Assembly (NCBI GenBank): GCA_020633335.1
Contig: JACKDU010000010.1
Coordinates: 186,001-250,000 of the forward strand
Reading direction: 5' to 3'
Source: Myxococcales bacterium
GTDB lineage: Bacteria > Myxococcota_A > Polyangia > Nannocystales > Nannocystaceae
DNA length: 64,000 nt
The notes under the pieces: generated by a model
What the model was told of the DNA's origin: nothing
The model's database searches: none
Seen by the model: only the letters and a program-made list of their open reading frames with translations
Shown here: one piece after another, positions 50,860 to 59,900 of the stretch
How positions within the stretch are numbered: position 1 is the stretch's first letter
Layout of the letters: the number at the start of each line of letters is the position of its first letter
Made by a program: the position numbers and the translations under genes

Positions 50860-52547
50860 GGCTCGCTACCTCCCGCCTCGCCCGCGCCTTCGCCCTCGGC
50901 GCGCTCGCGCTGCCGCTCACGCTCGCGCTCGCGCTCGCGCTCGCCGGGGAGGCCTCGGCGCGCCCTGGCGGGGGCAACACCTTCTCGTCGGGCTCCTCCT
51001 CCTACTCGGGCTCCTCCTCCTCGTCGGGCTCGTCATCGTCGTCGTCGTCCTCCTACTCGTCGTCGTCCTCCTCCTACTCGAGCGGATCGACCTTCGGATC
51101 GAGCAGCGGCAGCGGCCGCGGCCGGCCGCCGGAGGGCGTCCTCGGCCTCCTCGGCCTCGCGGTCGGCTACGTCGGCATGGGCGTCTCCGGGCTCATGGCG
51201 GTCGCGCTCATCTCCTCGGCGATCTTCCAGGCCCTCCGCCAGTCGATCCGCGAGGGCCGCGAGGATCGCCGGAGCGCCGAGGAGCTCCTGGCTCAGATGG
51301 GCTATCGGACAGGTACAAAGGAGCAGGCAATTGGCGCCTACGTCGCCCGCCCCGAGCCCCGCCGGCGGCCGCGAACGCGGCGAGCGAGCCGCGCCCGCCT
51401 CCGCGAGATCGACCCCGCCTTCTCGTCGATCGTCTTCGCCGATCTGATCCAGCGGATCTACGTCCAGGCCTACCTCGCCGCCGGCGAGGCGAAGCCCGAG
51501 GCCCTCGAGGCCCTCGCCCCCTACCTCGCCGAGCCCCTCCGCGCCGCCCTCCGCGGCTCCCTCCGCGGCCGTCGCTGCCACGCCGCCCTCCTCGCCGACC
51601 AGCGGATCACCCGGATCCTCGAGGAGGGCGACGCCCTCTCGATCCAGGTCGAGCTGACCTCGAACCTCCACGTCCAGCCGCGCGCGCTGGCGGCCGGCGG
51701 GCCGACGACGATCTACGCGGTCGAGCGCTGGACCTTCCGGCGGGCGAGGGACGCGCGCACCCGGCCCCCCGAGGCCGTCCGCGCGCTCGGCTGCCCGAAT
51801 TGCGGGGCCCCCTTCGTCGCCGGCGATCAGCGGCGCTGCGCCCACTGCGACGCGGTCGTCGACGACGGCCGCCTCGAGTGGATCGCCACCGCGCGCGAGG
51901 TCACCGAGTGGTCGTCGATGCCGCCGACCCTCGGCCGCACGATCGTCGAGGTCGGCACCGACGATCCGACGCGGGTGCAGGCCGGCGTGAGCGAGCGCTT
52001 CGCCGAGCTCACGCGCGACGACCCGGCGATCGATCGGCCGGCGATCGAGGCCCGCGCCCAGGTGATCTTCGACGCCCTCACCCGCGGCTGGAACGCGGCC
52101 GAGCCCGCGCTCTTCCGCCCCGTCCTCTCGGACGCGCTCTTCGACACGATGCGCTACTGGCTGCGGGCCTACGCCGAGCAGCGGCTGCGAAACCTCCTCG
52201 AGGAGGCGCGGATCCTCCGGATCGAGCTCGCCAAGGTCGAGCGCGACGCCCACTACGACGCGCTCACCCTGCGGGTCTTCGCCGCCGGCCGCGACTTCAC
52301 AGTGAACCGCCATGACGAGGTCGTCTGCGGGAGCCGCCGCCGCGATCGCCTCTACTCCGAGTACTGGACGCTGATCCGCGGCCGCGGGGCCCGCGGCGTC
52401 CCGGCGGCCGACGCCTGCCCGAGCTGCGCCGCGCCGCTCGCGGTGACGATGGCGGGCACTTGCGATCACTGCGGGATCCACCTCACCCTCGGCGAATTCG
52501 ACTGGGTCCTCTCGCAGATCGAGCAGGACGAGGTCTACCGCGGCTGA
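50856..52547 (+). CDS. Tim44-like domain protein with two zinc ribbons and a poly-Ser segment
   Basis: The 563-residue product (GTG start overlapping the upstream stop) has a signal peptide or first helix, a long Ser/Gly/Tyr run (about 45-85) and a transmembrane segment near 95-120. Two Tim44-like folds follow (about 185-310 and 375-490), each tied to a CxxC...CxxC zinc ribbon (CPNCGAPF...CAHC near 310 and CPSCAAPL...CDHC near 520). Tim44-like modules bind membranes or proteins. With the TPM protein it probably forms an inner-membrane complex. The 16-bp region near 51300 has atypical aca, ggt and att codons. Confidence 0.83.
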   Translation: MRLATSRLARAFALGALALPLTLALALALAGEASARPGGGNTFSSGSSSYSGSSSSSGSSSSSSSSYSSSSSSYSSGSTFGSSSGSGRGRPPEGVLGLLGLAVGYVGMGVSGLMAVALISSAIFQALRQSIREGREDRRSAEELLAQMGYRTGTKEQAIGAYVARPEPRRRPRTRRASRARLREIDPAFSSIVFADLIQRIYVQAYLAAGEAKPEALEALAPYLAEPLRAALRGSLRGRRCHAALLADQRITRILEEGDALSIQVELTSNLHVQPRALAAGGPTTIYAVERWTFRRARDARTRPPEAVRALGCPNCGAPFVAGDQRRCAHCDAVVDDGRLEWIATAREVTEWSSMPPTLGRTIVEVGTDDPTRVQAGVSERFAELTRDDPAIDRPAIEARAQVIFDALTRGWNAAEPALFRPVLSDALFDTMRYWLRAYAEQRLRNLLEEARILRIELAKVERDAHYDALTLRVFAAGRDFTVNRHDEVVCGSRRRDRLYSEYWTLIRGRGARGVPAADACPSCAAPLAVTMAGTCDHCGIHLTLGEFDWVLSQIEQDEVYRG

Positions 52548-52645
52548 GCGGCGACGCGATCCGGGGGGACATGGCCCCAGCGTGATCCGCCGGACGTGCG
52601 CTCCGTCGGCCGTGGTATCCCGGGATCCCACGCCTGGAGAGCTCC

Positions 52646-53485
52646 ATGTCGATCCGTCGCGCACCCCTCGGCCTTCTTCTCGTCCACCCCGCCCTCGCCC
52701 TCGCCCTCGGCTGCAGCGGCGGCGCGATGACCAGCGATAGCGCGGGCTCGGCGACGACCCAGGGATCGGGCTTCACGACGACGTCGACGAGCGCCAGCGG
52801 GAGCTCGAGCGGCGGGACGAGCAGCGGCGAGAGCGAGGGCTCATCGAGCGCCGCGTCGACCGGCAGCACCGACGCGAGCGCGAGCGCGGGCACGAGCGGC
52901 AGCAGCGGCGACGCGACGGCGACCTCGACCTCGACCGGCGATCTGAGCGCGGGCTCGTCGTCGACCGGTGAGCCCTGCGATCCGAACGAGGACATCTGCT
53001 GCCTGATGGAGGGCCAGATCCCGCCCCACAAGCTCCTCGACGACTTCCTCGCCGCCTACCCGGCCGCCAACATGCCCAAGACGGTCGCCGCCGTGCAGGC
53101 GTTTGAGCCGGTCGCCGACGGCCACGCGATGGCCTGGTCCGACGAGAACGTCGGCAACGAGCTGGTCGACGCCCTGAACGGCGGGGTGATCGAGGCCAAC
53201 ATCCTCGCCGGCCGGATGATCTCGCGGACCGCCGCCGAGGACGCGCTGCCGCCCGGGGCGGTCGTCCTCGACGTCCGCGAGGATCCGGTGGTCATCGAGG
53301 ATCTCGGGACCCCGGCGCCCTGCATCGGCGTCGGCTGGGCCTGGGGCTCGATCCTCTTCGAGGCGGTCGACACCTCGATCGGCGAGCTCGTCTACCTCTA
53401 CGTCGGCTTCTGCTCGAACGGCGACGTCGAGGCCTTCTACTACTCCGATCAGGCGGTCGAGATCTGCGCGCCGATCCCCGGCTGA
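52646..53485 (+). CDS. Lipoprotein with long Ser/Gly/Thr linker, unknown domain
   Basis: The 279-residue product has a signal ending LALGCS, a Ser/Thr/Gly/Ala linker to about residue 110, and a globular domain starting near CDPNEDICCLMEG. The domain includes WSDENVGNELVDALNGG, VVLDVREDPVV and a terminal VEICAPIPG. No family recognised. TATCCC at 52613-52618 is a possible -10 box upstream of the start. Confidence 0.73.
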   Translation: MSIRRAPLGLLLVHPALALALGCSGGAMTSDSAGSATTQGSGFTTTSTSASGSSSGGTSSGESEGSSSAASTGSTDASASAGTSGSSGDATATSTSTGDLSAGSSSTGEPCDPNEDICCLMEGQIPPHKLLDDFLAAYPAANMPKTVAAVQAFEPVADGHAMAWSDENVGNELVDALNGGVIEANILAGRMISRTAAEDALPPGAVVLDVREDPVVIEDLGTPAPCIGVGWAWGSILFEAVDTSIGELVYLYVGFCSNGDVEAFYYSDQAVEICAPIPG

Positions 53486-53509
53486 GCGCGCCGGGAGCGG
53501 TCACCGACG

Positions 53510-54421
53510 ATGCCGGGCTCCTCGACCTCGCCGCCCTCGATCGACAACCTCCGCTGCTTTGAGGCGGCCGCGCGCCTCCTCAACTTCCGGGCCGCGGCCC
53601 GGGCGGTCGCGCTGACGCCGGCCGCCTTCGGCCAGCGGATCCGCCAGCTCGAGGAGGGCCTCGGGGTCCGCCTCTTCGAGCGGAGCACCCGCGCGGTCCA
53701 CCTCACCGAGGCCGGCCTCGGCCTCCTGCCGGCGGCCCGCGCCTGCCTCAGCGCCGCCGACGCCTGCGTCGCGGCCGCCCGCGGCGAGGTCGGCCGCGCC
53801 CCGATCGAGATGACCCTTGGGACACGTTTCGAGCTCGGCCTCTCGTGGCTGGTCCCGCTCCTCGATCGCCTCCGCGAGGCCCACCCCTACCTCACGATCA
53901 ACCTCTACTTCGGCTCGGGCCCCGAGCTCCTCCATCGCCTGCGGGTGATGGCCCTCGACGCGGTGATCACGTCGGCCCGCCTGGCGACGCCGCTCCTCGA
54001 GGCGCTCAACCTCCACGAGGAGGCCTACGTCTTCGTCGGCGCCCGCGCGCTCCTCCGTCGGCGCCCGCTGGCGACCCCCGACGACGCCGCCGCCCACACC
54101 CTCCTCGACGTCGACGACGAGCTCCCGCTCTACCGCTACTTCGCCGAGTCGCCGGCCGCCCCCGGGCCCCTCCGCTTCGCCGCCCACGGCTTCCTCGGCC
54201 TCGGCGCGGCCGTCAAGGCGCGGGTGCTGGGCGGCCACGGGGTCGCGGTCCTGCCGCGCTACCTCGTCGAGGCCGAGCTCGGGCGCGGGCGCCTCCTGCC
54301 GATCCTGCCGGCGATCCCGCTCCTCTCCGATCACTTCCGGCTGGTCTTCCGGCGCGACGATCCGCGGCGCGCCGTCTTCGAGGAGCTCGCCGCGACCCTG
54401 CGGGCGACGCCGATCACCTAG
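53510..54421 (+). CDS. LysR-family transcriptional regulator (GcvA-like)
   Basis: The 303-residue protein has the LysR HTH (IDNLRCFEAAARLLNFRAAA through TEAGLGLLPAARACLSAAD) and the effector domain (TLGTRFELGLSWLVPLLDRL, GHGVAVLPRYLVEAEL). The opening resembles GcvA-type members. It lies 24 nt after the upstream lipoprotein gene on the same strand. No obvious target operon is divergent to it. The ctt ggg aca cgt stretch at 53810-53825 resembles the dispersed palindrome. Confidence 0.9.
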   Translation: MPGSSTSPPSIDNLRCFEAAARLLNFRAAARAVALTPAAFGQRIRQLEEGLGVRLFERSTRAVHLTEAGLGLLPAARACLSAADACVAAARGEVGRAPIEMTLGTRFELGLSWLVPLLDRLREAHPYLTINLYFGSGPELLHRLRVMALDAVITSARLATPLLEALNLHEEAYVFVGARALLRRRPLATPDDAAAHTLLDVDDELPLYRYFAESPAAPGPLRFAAHGFLGLGAAVKARVLGGHGVAVLPRYLVEAELGRGRLLPILPAIPLLSDHFRLVFRRDDPRRAVFEELAATLRATPIT

Positions 54422-54481
54422 ACGCGAAGATTGCCGCCCGCGCAGCCGTCGCGCGCGAGCGCCAGGTGTCAGAATTTTTGG

Positions 54482-55087
54482 ATGCGCCGACGCCGACTCC
54501 TGAACGCCATCGCCGCGGCCATGCTCGCCTCCGCCTGCGGCGGCGAGGGCGACGACACCTCGGCGACGACGACGACCACCACCACCGGCGAGACCACGAC
54601 CACCACAACCACCGCCGGCGAGACCTCCTCGACCACGAGCGAGGATCCGCAGGCGGCGCTCGAGGCCGCCTGCGCCTGCCTCGACGCGTCGCCCAACGCC
54701 CCCTTCCCCGCGGCATGCGGCCCGACCCTCTGCACGCTCGCGGAGGATGACCCGGCGACGCTCACCTGCGGGTTGACGGCCCTGCGCGATCGCACGCCTG
54801 GCTACCTCTTCTGGAGCGAGGCGAAGACCGATCACGCGATCTTGATCCTCGCCGATGGCCGCGGGATCCGGCAGCGCTCGACCGAGACCATGGGCTTCGC
54901 CACCTGCTACCAGATCGCGGCGGCGACCCACGGCGCGCTCGAGACGGCCGCGTACTACGACGCCTGCCTCGTCTCGGACCCCGCCGTGCGCTGGGCCTGC
55001 GTGACCGATCCGCTCTGGCCCGTCGAGATGCCGCCGACCTGCGTCAACGGCTGGGAGTGGAGCCCCGAGGGGATCGAGTGCTTCTGA
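54482..55087 (+). CDS. Small lipoprotein with Thr-rich linker, unknown domain
   Basis: The 201-residue product starts MRRRRLLNAIAAAML and has lipobox LASACGG, a Thr/Ser/Gly/Glu linker (about 25-55) and a Cys-rich domain. It has about eight cysteines, including CACLDASP, CGPTLCTLA, CYQIAAAT and a terminal GIECF, likely all in disulphides. The upstream sequence CAGAAT, 6 nt from the ATG, is a weak -10-like match. Function unknown. Confidence 0.75.
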   Translation: MRRRRLLNAIAAAMLASACGGEGDDTSATTTTTTTGETTTTTTTAGETSSTTSEDPQAALEAACACLDASPNAPFPAACGPTLCTLAEDDPATLTCGLTALRDRTPGYLFWSEAKTDHAILILADGRGIRQRSTETMGFATCYQIAAATHGALETAAYYDACLVSDPAVRWACVTDPLWPVEMPPTCVNGWEWSPEGIECF

Positions 55088-55100
55088 GATTTCCCGGTGG

Positions 55101-55880
55101 TCAGGCCGCGATCTTGAGCGAGCGCTCCCAGGCCGCGCGGGCCGGCAGGCCGTGGGCGCAGAGGCCGGGGATGATCACCTCGCCGATCGTCTGAAAGAGG
55201 AGCTCGCGGGCCGCGTTGCCGTCGCAGACGCCGACCGCCTCGGCCGCGCTCGAGGGCGCCGCCCGGGCTGGGATGTGGCGGAGCTCGTGGGCGCGGAGGT
55301 GGGCGAGCGCGACCACCAGGTACTCGCCGAGGCGGGCGCGGAGGCGGCGGTCGAGGCGGGGCTCCAGCTCCTCGAGGAGGCGCCAGCCGAAGCGCGCGTG
55401 CTGGACCTCGTCGGCGAGGATCGACCGGAGGAGCTCGGCGAGGACGGGCGGCCCGGCCTGGAGGCGCTCGGCGTCGATGAGCGCGACCGCGACGGTCTCG
55501 CTGAGGCAGGAGACGCTGATCACGTTGCGGAGGACGGCCTCGAGCGGGCTCGCGTCGTCGTGCTCGGGGACCGGCTCGAGGGGCGGCAGCGGGGCCACCG
55601 GATCGCCGCCGAGGGCGAGGGCCGCGGCCGCGCAGAGGCGGGCGTGGCGGAGCTCGTCGCTGATCATCGTCGCCACGGCGGCCTGATGATCGGCGTCGAT
55701 CTCGGCGCGCATGAGCTGGGGGACGAGGCCGGCGAAGATCCGGGCGGAGATGTGCTCGTTGACCATCCGCCCCTTCCAGGTGGCGATCGCCGCCTGCCGA
55801 TCGGCCTCGCCGAGGCCGAGCTCCGCGGGGAGCGTGATCCGCTCGGCGGCCGCCTGACGGCGCAGATCGAGGAGCGGCAT
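55101..55880 (-). CDS. Ferritin-like di-iron domain protein
   Basis: The ATG at 55878-55880 gives 259 residues. The four-helix di-iron pattern is present: Glu42 in MVNEHIS, Glu76/His79 in SDELRHARL, Glu128 in SETVAVAL and Glu158/His161 in ADEVQHARFGW. It may be an oxidase, oxygenase or iron-handling protein; homologues often accompany lipoproteins in myxobacteria. The start overlaps the stop of the upstream lipoprotein gene (TGATG), so translation is coupled. Confidence 0.85.
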   Translation of the reverse strand: MPLLDLRRQAAAERITLPAELGLGEADRQAAIATWKGRMVNEHISARIFAGLVPQLMRAEIDADHQAAVATMISDELRHARLCAAAALALGGDPVAPLPPLEPVPEHDDASPLEAVLRNVISVSCLSETVAVALIDAERLQAGPPVLAELLRSILADEVQHARFGWRLLEELEPRLDRRLRARLGEYLVVALAHLRAHELRHIPARAAPSSAAEAVGVCDGNAARELLFQTIGEVIIPGLCAHGLPARAAWERSLKIAA

Positions 55881-56449
55881 CAGACCAGCCTCCCGCGCGC
55901 GGGCGCGCGCACCATCCGCGGCGGCGCCGGCGGGCCCCAGGGGGTGCAGTGCTCGGGCGGCTGCCAGTTCTGGGCCTCGCAGCACACCCAGTCGACCTCG
56001 CCGTTCTCGTCGATGCAGGTGTCGAGCTCGCCGTCCGAGTCGGTGCCGGTGCCGCTGCCGCTGCCGCTGCTCGCGTCCGAGTCACCGCCGCTGCTGCTGC
56101 TCCCGGTGGTCGCGTCGCCGCTCCCGGTGGCGTCGGTCGAGGTGCTGCCCTCGCCCGTGCCCGTGCTCGCGCTCGTGGTCGCCTCGCCGCTGCTCCCCCC
56201 CATGCCGGTCGCGTCGCTGAGCGCCCCGCTCGACGTGAGGCCGCTCGACCCGGTGGCTTCGCTCCCCTCGCTGCTCGCCTCGCTCGCGCTCCCCTGATCG
56301 CCGGGCACCTTGACGATCACGCAGCCGGTCGCCCCCGCGCCGCCGAGGACGAGGCCGATCGCGGCCGCGCCGACGCGGTGACGATGACGGCCGACGACGC
56401 CGGTCGCCGCGGCCAGGGCCATACGGTGGATCTCGCTCATGTTCTTCAT
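55880..56449 (-). CDS. Lipoprotein with long Ser/Gly/Thr linker, paired with the ferritin-like protein
   Basis: The ATG at 56447-56449 has a strong GGAGGT site 6 nt upstream. The 189-residue product has a late lipobox (GAGATGCV near residue 43), a Ser/Gly/Thr/Asp linker (about 55-135) and a short Cys-rich C-terminus (CIDENGEVDWVCCEAQNW, then EHC). It is the first gene of a two-gene operon with the ferritin-like protein. The C-terminal cysteines could bind metal. Confidence 0.78.
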   Translation of the reverse strand: MKNMSEIHRMALAAATGVVGRHRHRVGAAAIGLVLGGAGATGCVIVKVPGDQGSASEASSEGSEATGSSGLTSSGALSDATGMGGSSGEATTSASTGTGEGSTSTDATGSGDATTGSSSSGGDSDASSGSGSGTGTDSDGELDTCIDENGEVDWVCCEAQNWQPPEHCTPWGPPAPPRMVRAPARGRLV

Positions 56450-56536
56450 CGCCGCACCTCCAGGGCGTCTCAGGCCGCCCACGCTCCAACCATGACGCCG
56501 CTCCGGAGGAAAGAGAATCGATATTCAAGAAACACC

Positions 56537-56559
56537 ATTGTATCGACTATCAATACAAT
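56537..56559. promoter_or_regulatory. Inverted repeat operator candidate upstream of the lipoprotein-ferritin operon
   Basis: Perfect arms ATTGTAT and ATACAAT are separated by 9 bp, in a stretch far richer in A+T than its surroundings and about 90 bp upstream of the lipoprotein start. On the minus strand TTGATA overlaps the repeat as a possible -35 element. Confidence 0.55.
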
Positions 56560-56771
56560 CATCGCATGGAACACCGTCCGCCGCCGGCTCGGAGAGCCCC
56601 GAACGCGGCGCTCAGGCCCCCGCGCCCCACCTCGCCGCCCCCGGGCTTGCACGCCGCCGAAGGTGGCGGGCGAGCCCGGGCCTCCGCAGGCTGGTAGCGA
56701 CCTCCAGGGGCGCCATCTCCCCATTGCGCGAGCCAGCGCCCGAATGCGGCTCCAGACCCCCGAAGGCTGAC

Positions 56772-56884
56772 CTGCCGCTACGCGGAGGCGGGGGGTTCGA
56801 CGCGAGTCACGCAGGGCGCACGCCGACGAAGTCGGTGGGCGCCCGAGGAGTGTTTGAGTGTCGAGCCCCCCGCCTCCGCGGCAG
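56772..56884. repeat. Large interrupted inverted repeat (cruciform)
   Basis: The arms 56772-56801 and 56860-56884 share CTGCCG and CGGAGGCGGGGGG followed by a TCGAC end; the left arm has 5 extra bases (CTACG). Between them lies a second hairpin centred on CCGAC-GAA-GTCGG (56823-56835) flanked by GGGCGC and GGCGCCC. It lies about 90 bp beyond the stop of the large minus-strand gene and may terminate it. Confidence 0.75.
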
Positions 56885-56970
56885 CGAGTCGGCCTTCGCC
56901 CACCCACCTCGCAGAGCCCGAGGTCCGTCAGCCCCTCCCTCCGCCGACCCCCGACGAAGGCAAGAAGGCC

Positions 56971-59900
56971 TCAGCGCGCCCGAATCACCTCATCCTCAGC
57001 CGCCCGGATCACCCGCGTCAGCTCCCGCAGCTCCCCATACCCGTCCGGATCCACGATCCCCGGCCGCAGCCGCGAGCGCGTCCGGATCGTGATCGTCTCG
57101 TCCCCGCGCCCGCCATCGACCGCCCGGGTGTACCCCCCGAGCTCGCCGCTCTCCTTGATCGCCTCCGGCAACGCCTGGACCTTCGCCCCGAGGAAGGAGA
57201 GCTTGACCACCGACTCCTGGACGGGCGCGTACGCGATCTTCATCCCCTGCCGCCGCTCCGGGAGCCCGGTGAAGCCGAGGCCGAGGTTCATCGGCACCAG
57301 CGCCGAGCGGATCACGAGGTCCGCTCCCTGGCGGATCCCGAGCCCGCGGGCGCCGGCCGTGAAGCGGAGGATCAGCGGCTTGCTCAGCGCCTTCTCGTTG
57401 TCGATCTCGAGCGAGGCGAGATCAAGAGCTGCCCCTTGGGCCAGGATCGCCAGCTCGGCCCGCTCAAACGCCTCCTCGCGGCGGTCGCGGTCGAGCGTTC
57501 GGAGGGCCTCGCGCCAGGCGATCGCCTCCATCCCCTGGAGGGCGATCGTCCCCTGGATCACGCCGTCGCCGTTGGCGTCGAGCTCGATCTCGAGGTCGTA
57601 GCGCCGGTGGTCGGCGAGCGACGCGGGGATCGTCGGCATCTTCACCGGCCCGGCCTCGGGCTCGTGATCGGCGAGGTGGAGGCGGAGCGCGTCGGCGCCG
57701 ATCAGGTTCGCCGGGAGGTAGCCGAGGGGGACCACCTTCGAGTTCGTCAGCACCGGGATCGGCTCGGCCGCGCCGTCGAGCCAGACCATCAGGATCGGCG
57801 CCTCGTAGGTCTCGGGCATCGGGTGGCCGTCCTTGAGGAGGCTCGGCCCGAAGCGATCGCGGGCGATCCAGATCTCGGAGCGGAACCCGAGCTCCTGCAG
57901 GAAGGCCCGCAGGAGCATGAGGCGGTTGCCCTGGCGGGCCGAGAGGGTCAGGGTCGCCGGCGTCGAGATGTCGCCGGCGTCCTCGACGTTCTCGACCACC
58001 CAGCGCCAGAGCGCGTGGAGCTGGGCGCGGCTCTGGCCCTTGGGGGCCGGCTGGCGGCGCTCGAGCTCGTCGAGCTTGCGCCGGCGCCTCCGCTTCTCCT
58101 TCGCCTTCGCGTCGTCGGCGGCCGGCTTTCGCGCCTTCTGGGCGATCGTCCGCGCGAGGCGGGCAAGCTCGGGGTTCTGCCGCTGGGCGTGGATGATCCG
58201 CAGGGAGAGCGTGTCGAGCCAGGCCCGGAGGTCGAGCGGGGTGTAGACCCGCACCGAGGGGACCTCGTCGAGGAGGTCGCGCGGGTTCGGCTCGACCCCG
58301 AGGCGCGGCGATCGCTCGACCCGCCATGTCTGAAGGACCAGATCGCCCCGCTCCTCGCGAAGCGCCGCCGGCGCGCCGCCGCGGACGTCGACCTTGATCG
58401 GCGTCGCCGCCGGGTGCATCACCACCATCTCCGAGACGTGGAAGGGCACGTCGTAGGACTGGAAGCGGAAGGTCGAGAGGTCGACGTAGCCCGGGAGGTA
58501 GCCCTGGGGCTCCTGGTCGACGATGATCTCGTACTCGACGAAGTCGCCGATCTCGAGGCCGCGGAGGCTGAGGCCGGCCTTGCCGGCGATCGACTCGGGA
58601 TCGACGACCCGGCCGTCGGGCTTGATCGAGTGGAGGGTCAGGAGGCTGGCGCCCTCCGGCACCTGGATCTCGCCGTAGCGATCGATCGCCTCCTTGGTCC
58701 GGACCTCGGCGATCGTGTGGACGATCTGGCGGACCGAGCCGTCCTCGTAGATCCGCGCGGCCGAGCGATCGAGCACCAGCACCTCGCTGGCCCCCGGGTA
58801 GAGCGCGTCGCCGGCGACGTAGGCGGCGACGATCGGCGCGCCGTCGACCCGCAGCGCCTCGATGTCGTCGGCGAGCCCGAGGTGGCTGGCGATCTCGTGG
58901 AGCGCCGAGCTCGAGGGGATCCGCGTGACCGCCTCGCCGACGTTCTCGCGGGCGGCCGCGTCCTCGCCGGCCTGGGCGAGGAGGTCGGCGACCGCCACCC
59001 GCGAGCGCGGCGAGTAGGGGTTGAGGCGGAGGAGACGATCGTGGGCGGTCTTGGCCTCGTCGTAGCGGCCGGCGGCGGTCGCCACGACGGCCAGGGCCTG
59101 GAGGAGATCGGTGTCGTCCGGGGTCCGCTCGAGCGACTTGCGGAGGAGATCGAGCGCCTCCGCGTGCCTCCCGCGGCGCTCGGCGAGGCCGGCGCGGACC
59201 GTCAAGGTGCCGGCGCAGTGCTCCGAGGCGGCGACCAGCGCGTCCTCGCGGGCGACCTCGCCGCGCTGCTGGGCGAGCTGGCGCTGGTGCTTGAGGACCT
59301 CGCACGACCTCGGGTTTCGCCGGGCGGCGTCCTCGAGGGCGGCCTCGGCCAGCGACTCCGAGCCCCGCGCGAGGTAGGTGCGGAAGCGGAGGAGGTCGCC
59401 GTCGAGGTGCTCGAGCGAGCCCTTGGGGCGCTCGCCGATCGCCTCCAGGACCTCGGCGACCTCGCCGCGGCTCAGGCTCAGATCGAGGAGGCGGACCCGC
59501 GCGGCCTCGAGATCGACGCTCTGCTCGAGCGCGAGCTCGAGCTCCTGGCGCTCCCGGGCGGCCGAGGCCGTGCGCTCGCGCGAGGGGTCCTCGGCGGCGA
59601 CCCGGGCGAGGAGCGCGTGGGCCTCGGGGAAGCGCGGGCCGTAGACCTCGAGCTGATCGGCGAAGCGCTCGGCGCGGTCGCTGTCGCCGTCGGCGAGCGC
59701 GTCCAGGGCCGCGAAGTAGCGGATCCAGGGGCCGTAGACCTGGGGATCGAGACCCGGCGGATCGCCCTCGAGGGGGGCGACGACGACCTTCGCCGCGCCG
59801 GTGAAGGGCGCCTTGACGGCGACCGGGGCCGGCTTCACCGGGACCGGGCGCCCCGCGTGATCGGTCGCCCGCGCGAGCACCCAGGCCTTGTCGCGGGGCA

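Larger units (their letters stand above)
56450..56970. other. Gene-less 520-bp region with operator and cruciform
   Basis: No convincing coding frame. It holds the AT-rich stretch 56510-56570 with an inverted repeat and, further right, a large inverted-repeat structure (56772-56884). It separates the divergent-looking ends of the ferritin operon and the large DUF3857 operon; both are on the minus strand. Confidence 0.6.
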
